DNA of 6,151 bases from Spirochaetia bacterium (GTDB lineage Bacteria > Spirochaetota > Spirochaetia > Treponematales > Rectinemataceae), in assembly GCA_021286925.1 (NCBI GenBank), contig JAJTBL010000122.1:1-6151 (forward strand). Reading direction: 5' to 3'. The translations under genes were made by a program, and so were the position numbers. The notes beneath the pieces are model-generated. The model was not told where the DNA came from and searched no databases. It saw nothing but the letters and a program-made list of their open reading frames with translations. Every line of letters starts with the position of its first letter. Position 1 is the first letter of the stretch. Shown here in pieces: positions 1-5,149 of this stretch.

Positions 1-1838
1 GCGACAATGAATTCTGGATTTTCCCGGTACATGGCGGAACCGGGGTGTATCTGGATTTTTTCAGCAGTCAATGAGCGGAACAGACCGCGTTCCTGGCGGG
101 CACAGACAAATTGGATAAGGCCTCTGCTGACGGCGCACAGATAATCGAATTTCGAGCCTCCGCGCAAAATGGGAACTCCCATATCGGATACGATGATTTC
201 AAGCTGTTCTCGAATCCGCACGATTTCAAACATGGTGCGCTCATCCAGAAAGTTCTTTTCACAGAACCTGGTTTTATTGGGCGCAGCAGAAAAGGCTTCA
301 AAAAGCCTGAGATAGGTAATGAAATCTCCCATCGGATCCCGGAAGGCATGGTGAGCGCTTCGCGCCTCAAGCTCCTGCCCGGGAGGCAGAACGTAGGGAC
401 TCATGGTAGAGAGGAAGGCTGCAGCGACAAGCACCTCATGCAGAACGTCCGGGTATTTCATGATCGCTTCGACAATCATCCGCGAAAGCCGCGGTAAAAG
501 CGGGAATGCGCACATCATCTGGCCGGTGGATGAGAGCGTTCGGTCGGGGTTCAGCGAATCGAGCAGATTCAGGACATCAATGGCTCCGGCAATGCCGCTC
601 TTGGGAGGTTTGGAGATAAAATCAAAATTTTCGAAGTCGGTTATTCCGAGTTCTGCCATCCGCAGCACAACTTCCGAGAGATCGGTTCTGTATATTTCTT
701 CTGTTGTAAAGAGCGGTCTGCTTTCAAAATCCTTTCTCGCATAGAGCCGATAGCAGACGCCGGGAGCGGTTCTTCCTGCTCTGCCCTTGCGCTGGTTGCA
801 GGAAGCCTTGGCTATCGGCGCTTCTATCAGGCTGGATGTAAACGTGCGGTGATTGTAGTAATTCAATTTGGCGAGTCCTGAATCGATGACAACGGTCACC
901 CCGTCGATTGTAACGCTGGTTTCTGCAATATTCGTGGCAAGAATGACTTTTATCTTGCCTTCCGGGGCAGGATCGAAAACCCGCTCCTGCTCATCCTTGC
1001 CAAGCCGGGCATACAAGGGCACCAGGTGGAGCAGAGGGTAGATAGGGCTTGCGGCGAGGCGAACCATACAGCCCTTGATGGTCTTTTCGCCCGGCAGGAA
1101 AATGAGGATGTCACCTCGTTCTCCTTCATCACGGTTTTCAAGAGTACGATTGAGGACTGCATGTATTTTTTCATACAAGGCCTCATCGCTGTAGCGCAGA
1201 ACGCTGGATTCGGCAGCTTTTGCGCCGGAATCCATGTTTTTTTTCTCTTCAGTGCTTTCGGCTATAGGGTCGTAAATGACAGTGACGGGATAGGTCTGCG
1301 TTTCGATTTTAACAATAGGGCATTCGCCGAAATATTCAGAAAACACTTCAGCATTGATGGTGGCTGAGGAGACGATAACCTTGAAATCATGCCGCGCTTC
1401 TATGATTTTTTTCATAAGCCCTAGAATAAAGTCGATATTGAGACTGCGCTCATGGGCCTCATCCACCATGATTATCTGGTATTTTGAAAGATAGGGATCG
1501 AGTTTCAGCTCCTGCAGGAGGATACCGTCGGTCATTATCTTGATTTTGGTTTTTGTTCCGGTTTTATCTTCAAAACGCATTTTATAGCCGACCAGCTCTC
1601 CAACTGTGCATCCAACCTGGCGGCTTATAAAGTCACTGACTGACAGAACGGCAATCCGGCGCGGCTGAGTTACGCCAATAATGCCCCGCTCTCCATAGCC
1701 TGCTTCATGGAGAATAATCGGAAGCTGGGTGGTCTTGCCCGATCCTGTGGGGCTTTCAACGACTATAACCTGGTTCTCTTGCAGGGCGGAAAGAATTTTG
1801 TCTTTTTGCTGATATACGGGAAGTTCGTGAGGATTCAT
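1..1838 (-). CDS. hrpA: DEAH-box ATP-dependent RNA helicase, HrpA family (3' end outside window)
   Basis: Reading the minus strand from the ATG at 1838 gives an uninterrupted frame of 612 codons that leaves the window at its left edge, so the C-terminus is missing. All superfamily 2 DEAH motifs are visible in order: Walker A ESPTGSGKTTQLP (residues 28-40), motif Ia TQPRRIA (57-63), DEAH (126-129) followed by ERS, SAT (158-160), motif IV ILIFLPGE (244-251), motif V ATNIAETSVTIDG (301-313) and motif VI QRKGRAGR (349-356). The KPPKSGI segment (410-416) lies in the region between the RecA core and the ratchet domain. The last visible residues (HPGSAMYREN..) resemble the start of the OB-fold found at the C-terminus of HrpA/Prp22-type helicases. 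Such enzymes use ATP to remodel RNA or ribonucleoprotein in the cytoplasm; E. coli HrpA acts on stalled ribosomes. The start is supported by the typical LPVYQQKDKIL opening shortly before Walker A. There is no Shine-Dalgarno; a -10 box lies directly upstream. Family identity is certain, the cellular role is inferred. Confidence 0.95.
   Translation of the reverse strand, partial: MNPHELPVYQQKDKILSALQENQVIVVESPTGSGKTTQLPIILHEAGYGERGIIGVTQPRRIAVLSVSDFISRQVGCTVGELVGYKMRFEDKTGTKTKIKIMTDGILLQELKLDPYLSKYQIIMVDEAHERSLNIDFILGLMKKIIEARHDFKVIVSSATINAEVFSEYFGECPIVKIETQTYPVTVIYDPIAESTEEKKNMDSGAKAAESSVLRYSDEALYEKIHAVLNRTLENRDEGERGDILIFLPGEKTIKGCMVRLAASPIYPLLHLVPLYARLGKDEQERVFDPAPEGKIKVILATNIAETSVTIDGVTVVIDSGLAKLNYYNHRTFTSSLIEAPIAKASCNQRKGRAGRTAPGVCYRLYARKDFESRPLFTTEEIYRTDLSEVVLRMAELGITDFENFDFISKPPKSGIAGAIDVLNLLDSLNPDRTLSSTGQMMCAFPLLPRLSRMIVEAIMKYPDVLHEVLVAAAFLSTMSPYVLPPGQELEARSAHHAFRDPMGDFITYLRLFEAFSAAPNKTRFCEKNFLDERTMFEIVRIREQLEIIVSDMGVPILRGGSKFDYLCAVSRGLIQFVCARQERGLFRSLTAEKIQIHPGSAMYRENPEFIV
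1206..1244 (-). other. Candidate slippery A8 tract plus hairpin inside hrpA
   Basis: On the minus strand the helicase codons 198-202 read GAG AAA AAA AAC ATG (A8 at 1244-1237). In the correct phase this contains the heptamer A-AAA-AAC (1242-1236). Two bases later a hairpin begins: 1233-1229 pairs with 1210-1206 (5 bp), 1227-1224 with 1214-1211 (4 bp) and 1223-1222 with 1217-1216 (2 bp), with single-base bulges at C1228 and T1215 and an AAAA tetraloop. If only the upper GC-rich six pairs count as the block, the spacer from the heptamer is 8 nt, in the usual range. A -1 shift would meet TGA at 1185-1183 after 17 further codons, giving a protein of about 218 residues with only motifs I to III. 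The pairing is read directly; the function is inferred. AAC is a weaker A-site codon for bacterial -1 slippage than AAG. Confidence 0.35.
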
Positions 1839-1874
1839 GGTTTTATCATAGCGTAAAATTTGGTTTCCTGCCAG
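1838..1874 (-). promoter_or_regulatory. Putative hrpA promoter, predicted leaderless start
   Basis: On the minus strand a -10 box TATGAT (1850-1845, 5 of 6 to consensus) is followed by exactly six bases and then the hrpA ATG, so a transcript starting 7 nt after the box would begin at the A of ATG (1838). An 18-bp spacer separates it from CTGGCA (1874-1869), which matches TTGACA at 4 of 6. No purine-rich ribosome-binding site precedes the ATG, which fits a leaderless mRNA. The match is by eye. Confidence 0.5.
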
Positions 1875-1915
1875 AGAGTTCGGTGGAAATAGCTGATGCA
1901 TCTTCGGCTGATTTC

Positions 1916-1931
1916 TGGTATAATTTCGGCA
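1916..1931 (+). promoter_or_regulatory. Extended -10 promoter for the permease-xseA-xseB operon
   Basis: TGG-TATAAT (1916-1924) is a perfect extended -10 element. Position 1931, 7 nt downstream of the box, is the A of the ATG chosen for the permease, so a leaderless mRNA is predicted. No convincing -35 is seen at 16-18 bp spacing, as is common with extended -10 promoters. A weaker alternative, TAAAAT at 1854-1859, could drive a transcript that includes the upstream GTG at 1883. By-eye prediction only. Confidence 0.5.
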
Positions 1932-3187
1932 TGAGCTTGTACATACCAGCCGTCTACGCAATCCTTATTCTGGCTTTTACGGGTATAGCATCAGGGAAAA
2001 TACCGCGCCTTGCCATGAACCGAGCCAGCATTGCTCTGACTGCGGCTATCCTTCTGATCGTATTCAGAGGCATATCCGCAGAGGAAGCTTTTGCTGCGAT
2101 CGATATCGAAACCATAGCGCTATTGCTCGCGATGATGATTATTGTCGCCAATGTTCGGATTTCTGGCTTTTTTACCCTGGCCGGCAGTAAAATTCTTTCA
2201 GTAGCTCAGACTCCGCGGCAATTCCTGGCCATCGTTGTTTTTATCTCGGGATTTTTGTCTTCTGTCTTTCTCAATGACACCATCTGCATCATGCTGACAC
2301 CGCTTGTGGCGGAAATCGCGCTGCTCTCCAAGCGTGATGGCCGGCCCTATCTTATCGCGCTCGCCGTCAGCGCAAACGCCGGATCCTGCGCCACAATTAT
2401 CGGAAACCCGCAAAACATGCTTATCGCGGCTCAATCGGGTATCTCATTTTTCACCTTTTTCCTGTACCTTGCACCTCCTTCTATCCTAGCAATGTTCCTT
2501 GCCTATTTCGTGACGATTTTGGCATTTCCTGCGGAATTTTCCAAAACTAGCCAGGCGAAACTGCACTATGGGCAAACAATTGTCGGAAACGAGCATTCTG
2601 AAGGAGCACAGATTGACAAAGCTCTGGTCATAAAAAGCCTGCTTGCGTCTTTCTTGCTGCTCACCCTGCTGGCATTCGGCGTCAGAACGAGTGTTGCGGC
2701 CCTGGTGTCAGCCTCGCTTTTGCTGATCACGCGGCGAATTCATCCCGAACGGGTCTTTTTAGAAGTTGATTTTACCCTCCTCGTATTCTTTTCCGGTCTT
2801 TTTATTCTTACCAGCACAGTAGCCCGGACCCCTGTATTCAAGGGCTTTTTAAGCAATGTTCTTCCAATGCTGAACCGGCCGGGAGGATTCTTTGCCGCTG
2901 TTGTCACCCTGCTCTCGAACATTGTCTCCAATGTACCGGCAGTTATGCTCCTTTCGCCCGTGGCAAAAGGCTTTTCCGACCCGATCACCGCCTGGCTCAT
3001 GCTCGCCATGGCCAGCACCTTTGCAGGCAATTTAACCCTGCTGGGATCCGTCGCCAACCTCATCGTCGCGGAACAAGCAAAAAAATCCTCCATTGTGATC
3101 AGTTTCATGGACTATTTCAAAGTTGGCTTTCCGGTAACCATTATTTCCATCATGATGGGTGTTGTGTGGCTCGGGCTGGTACGATAA
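1931..3187 (+). CDS. SLC13-type / ArsB-NhaD superfamily permease, substrate unknown
   Basis: A 418-residue, very hydrophobic inner-membrane protein with about 10-12 membrane segments. It shows the two related halves of the ion transporter (IT) superfamily. The first half has FLNDTICIMLTP (N115 of the NDT) and SANAGSCATIIGNPQNMLIA (GNPQN at 158-162). The second half mirrors it with SNIVSNVPAVMLLSP (SNVP at 333-336) and AGNLTLLGSVANLIVAEQA (GN at 366-367). The polar residues in these re-entrant hairpins form the substrate and ion site in SLC13 proteins. Family members move arsenite, Na+/H+, or di- and tricarboxylates and other anions; nothing in the sequence fixes which. I chose ATG 1931 because MSLYIPAVYAILIL is a normal first membrane segment for the family. 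An in-frame GTG at 1883 (preceded by AGAGAG) would add 16 polar residues and would place the TATAAT box inside the coding sequence. The stop codon overlaps the xseA ribosome-binding site, so it is cotranscribed with xseA and xseB. Confidence 0.88.
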   Translation: MSLYIPAVYAILILAFTGIASGKIPRLAMNRASIALTAAILLIVFRGISAEEAFAAIDIETIALLLAMMIIVANVRISGFFTLAGSKILSVAQTPRQFLAIVVFISGFLSSVFLNDTICIMLTPLVAEIALLSKRDGRPYLIALAVSANAGSCATIIGNPQNMLIAAQSGISFFTFFLYLAPPSILAMFLAYFVTILAFPAEFSKTSQAKLHYGQTIVGNEHSEGAQIDKALVIKSLLASFLLLTLLAFGVRTSVAALVSASLLLITRRIHPERVFLEVDFTLLVFFSGLFILTSTVARTPVFKGFLSNVLPMLNRPGGFFAAVVTLLSNIVSNVPAVMLLSPVAKGFSDPITAWLMLAMASTFAGNLTLLGSVANLIVAEQAKKSSIVISFMDYFKVGFPVTIISIMMGVVWLGLVR

Positions 3188-3190
3188 GGA
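3185..3190 (+). promoter_or_regulatory. xseA ribosome-binding site overlapping permease stop
   Basis: TAAGGA includes the permease TAA stop (3185-3187) and lies 6 nt before the xseA ATG. This arrangement allows ribosomes ending on the permease to restart on xseA, and it fixes the xseA start. Confidence 0.75.
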
Positions 3191-3196
3191 AACACG

Positions 3197-4489
3197 ATGA
3201 ATCCATATAAAAAAAGCGGAGCGTTTGACCTTTCTTCCGACAATGAAAAGCCCGTTCTGCCTGAACAGGGCATCTTCACCGTCTCAAGTCTTACCCAGAT
3301 GATCAAGAATAATCTTGAATCGTCATTTTCCCACGTTCAGGTGGACGGTGAAGTTTCAAACGCCAAGCTATCTTCGGCAGGCCACCTCTATTTTTCACTC
3401 AAAGACCGGGAAGCACTGATTCAGGCGGTGATGTTCCGCTTTCAAATGAACTCGCTGGACTTTGCTGTGACCGATGGCATGAAAGTCCGCGTGACCGGCT
3501 CTGTTTCGGTTTATGCACCGCGGGGCCAATATCAACTCCTTGTCAGTACTCTGCGCAAGCAAGGTGTTGGAGATATCCTTGCCATGCTCGAAGAGCGCAA
3601 GCAGCGTCTCGCCCGGGAAGGCTTGTTCGACAATGACAAGAAAAAACCCTTGCCTCGTCTGCCCAGAAAAATCGCGGTCATCACAAGTCAGCAGGGAGCC
3701 GCGCTTCACGACATCCTGACGGTTTTAAAGCGAAGAAATAGCGGCATCGATGTTGTTATCCTGCCTGCGCCGGTTCAGGGCGAAGATGCCCCGCCGGTGC
3801 TTGTAAAGCGATTGCGCCAGGCTAATCGTTTTAATCTCGCCGATGTCATCATAATCGGGCGCGGCGGCGGCTCGCTTGAAGATCTTTTGGCTTTTTCAGA
3901 TGAATCTGTCGTGCGGGCGATTGCGGAATCACGAATTCCCGTTGTTAGTGCGGTTGGGCATGAGGTTGACTGGTCACTGGCGGACTTTGCGGCCGATGTC
4001 CGGGCACCAACTCCTTCAGCGGCAGCGGAGATGGTATCCGAAAACAAGGATGCTATCGCCAGCCAAATAGAGCAGTTCCATGATGAACTTGCTGCATCTA
4101 TCGAATCGAAGCTGAATTATGCGAGACTCTCGATCAAAAGCTTTTCGCCGGCGGACATTGAAGCCCGCTTTTCGAGAATTTTCATGCCGCTCGCCCGAAG
4201 ACTCGACGATTCCATCGACATTATAACACAAACATTGCAAGATCGAATTTCCAGTGCACTGCATGCCCTTGCGCTGTTGGAAAGCGACCTGCAATCATCC
4301 AACCCGCTGGCAATTCTGGAGAAAGGATATGCGGTGGTTCAGCGGAAAGACCCCGGTTCCGGACGTCTTGAAAAAGCACCGATTATCGATGCAAAAGATC
4401 TCGCCGCGAATGATTTGCTTGCCATTACTTTTGCCAGCGGAATGGCTGACGCGGCAGTAAAGGAGATTTATACCTATGAAAAGCTTTGA
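3197..4489 (+). CDS. xseA: Exodeoxyribonuclease VII large subunit
   Basis: Catalytic subunit of exonuclease VII, which digests single-stranded DNA from both ends into short oligonucleotides without needing a divalent metal; cytoplasmic. It has 430 residues, close to the usual 400-460. After about 26 variable residues comes the OB-fold DNA-binding domain: FTVSSLTQMIK, VDGEVSN (49-55) and SAGHLYFSLKD (60-70). The catalytic domain has KIAVITSQQGAALHDI, GRGGGSLEDLLAF (221-233), IPVVSAVGHEVDW (247-259) and ADVRAPTPSAAAE (266-278). D172, R222, H255 and D258 sit at a constant offset of 17 from the residues I recall as essential in E. coli XseA (D155, R205, H238, D241), so the enzyme appears intact. 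The region around 285-375 is helical and charged, as expected for the coiled coil that carries XseB, followed by the typical NPLAILEKGYAVV. The start is set by a Shine-Dalgarno 6 nt upstream. The 3' end overlaps xseB by 14 nt. Confidence 0.97.
   Translation: MNPYKKSGAFDLSSDNEKPVLPEQGIFTVSSLTQMIKNNLESSFSHVQVDGEVSNAKLSSAGHLYFSLKDREALIQAVMFRFQMNSLDFAVTDGMKVRVTGSVSVYAPRGQYQLLVSTLRKQGVGDILAMLEERKQRLAREGLFDNDKKKPLPRLPRKIAVITSQQGAALHDILTVLKRRNSGIDVVILPAPVQGEDAPPVLVKRLRQANRFNLADVIIIGRGGGSLEDLLAFSDESVVRAIAESRIPVVSAVGHEVDWSLADFAADVRAPTPSAAAEMVSENKDAIASQIEQFHDELAASIESKLNYARLSIKSFSPADIEARFSRIFMPLARRLDDSIDIITQTLQDRISSALHALALLESDLQSSNPLAILEKGYAVVQRKDPGSGRLEKAPIIDAKDLAANDLLAITFASGMADAAVKEIYTYEKL
4459..4465 (+). 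promoter_or_regulatory. xseB ribosome-binding site within xseA
   Basis: AAAGGAG inside the last codons of xseA, 10 nt before the xseB ATG at 4476. It supports a start that overlaps the end of xseA, and therefore coupled translation of the two subunits. Confidence 0.7.
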
Positions 4490-4712
4490 AGAAAGACTTG
4501 AAAAACTTGAGCAGCTTGCAGAGCAAATCAAAGATCCTAAACTGCCCCTTGAGAAGGCTGTCTCGGTCTTTGAAGAAGGCATCAAGCTATCCCGCAGTTT
4601 GAAAAAAGAGCTGGAATCCATTCAGGGCAAGGTGGAGATATTACTGAATGATCCAGATGACGAGGATGCCGAAACGCCAAAAACAGCTGATTTTGATACC
4701 GAAAATCAATGA
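4476..4712 (+). CDS. xseB: Exodeoxyribonuclease VII small subunit
   Basis: A 78-residue helical-hairpin protein that binds the coiled coil of XseA in several copies to form active exonuclease VII. The family signature is complete: FEERLEKLEQLAEQI (4-18), the turn LPLEKAVSVFEEGIKLS (24-39), and a second helix ending in GKVEIL (51-56). Length is normal (E. coli XseB is about 80 residues). The last 20 residues form a low-complexity acidic tail (nine Asp or Glu between 59 and 78) that is probably disordered. It starts within xseA, after its own ribosome-binding site, which fits the excess of small over large subunits in the complex. Its stop codon lies inside the 3' end of the convergent Nudix gene. 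The Nudix stop complement (4706-4708) and the xseB TGA (4710-4712) are separated by one base. Confidence 0.95.
   Translation: MKSFEERLEKLEQLAEQIKDPKLPLEKAVSVFEEGIKLSRSLKKELESIQGKVEILLNDPDDEDAETPKTADFDTENQ
4688..4708. repeat. Inverted repeat in the convergent gene overlap, weak terminator candidate
   Basis: TGATTTT (4688-4694) and AAAATCA (4702-4708) are perfect 7-bp complements around a 7-nt loop, at the exact junction of the two convergent operons. The stem is AT-rich. On the plus strand no T-run follows; on the minus strand a run of five Ts follows after a few bases. It could act as a weak terminator for the minus-strand operon, but thermodynamic support looks poor. Confidence 0.3.
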
Positions 4713-5128
4713 AACAGCTCGGAAAAACGTTCTTTCAGCGATTCAATCAATGATCGATCGCTTTCAGGCATAGGCAGAGCCGCTAGTTCCTCTCTGCTGA
4801 CCCATGTCAGCTGGATGTGTTCATGCAAGGTAATTGCGGACAAATCCTCCAGCATGGTTTCTGGAAGGGCAACTACCCAGGCAGCAAGCTCGCTTTCCCC
4901 GTGCCGATTGACAAAACTGCTCTCACCGAGTTTTCGGACAGGCTGGATGCTTATATCAAACTCTTCGAGGAACTCGCGGATCAGCGCCTGCTCATCGGAT
5001 TCACCTGGTTCAACCTTTCCCCCAGGGAACTCCCACAGCAGACCGATTGCGCCTCCAGCCTTGCGTTTTCCAACGAGCACAGTCCCTGCACGAACCGCTA
5101 TACCTGCTACTGAACGATGTTTTCCCAC
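4706..5128 (-). CDS. MutT-like Nudix hydrolase
   Basis: A 140-residue cytoplasmic Nudix pyrophosphohydrolase, a normal single-domain length. The Nudix box runs from G37 to I59 (GKVEPGE..REFLEEFDI), with the metal-binding glutamates of the REUXEE core present (R51, E52, E55, E56). The preceding LLWEFPGG (30-37) is the hallmark of the MutT branch that hydrolyses oxidised nucleotides such as 8-oxo-dGTP and keeps them out of DNA. The consensus glycine near the end of the box is Asp (D58), a conservative-looking but unusual change. Substrate is inferred from the WEFPGGK motif and could be another damaged nucleotide. The start is a GTG, supported by AGAGGA six bases upstream. It follows the Nnr gene by 21 nt on the same strand, so the two are very likely one transcript; its last 7 nt overlap the end of xseB. 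Confidence 0.93.
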   Translation of the reverse strand: MGKHRSVAGIAVRAGTVLVGKRKAGGAIGLLWEFPGGKVEPGESDEQALIREFLEEFDISIQPVRKLGESSFVNRHGESELAAWVVALPETMLEDLSAITLHEHIQLTWVSREELAALPMPESDRSLIESLKERFSELFH

Positions 5129-5134
5129 AGCAAT

Positions 5135-5140
5135 TCCTCT
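5135..5140 (-). promoter_or_regulatory. Ribosome-binding site fixing the GTG start of the Nudix gene
   Basis: On the minus strand AGAGGA ends 6 nt before the GTG at 5128, inside the 21-nt gap after the Nnr stop codon. It makes the GTG the best start, giving the usual short N-terminus before the first beta strand. Confidence 0.7.
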
Positions 5141-5149
5141 GACGCTACC

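Noticed and set aside
950..1186. Separate small minus-strand gene within 1-1838
   Set aside because: It is out of frame with the helicase, whose frame reads continuously through this region with motifs IV and V.
1..1838. Absence of a closed long reading frame suggesting a broken helicase pseudogene
   Set aside because: Reading the minus strand codon by codon from 1838 shows no stop or frameshift; the gene simply runs off the window.
3079..3085. A-AAA-AAA heptamer in phase near the 3' end of the permease gene
   Set aside because: No convincing hairpin follows, and the -1 product would replace the last membrane segment with a polar, incoherent sequence that ends just inside xseA.
4731..4790. 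AGCGAT...ATCGCT inverted repeat near 4736-4766
   Set aside because: Short stem with a long loop inside the Nudix coding region and no T-run; likely chance.
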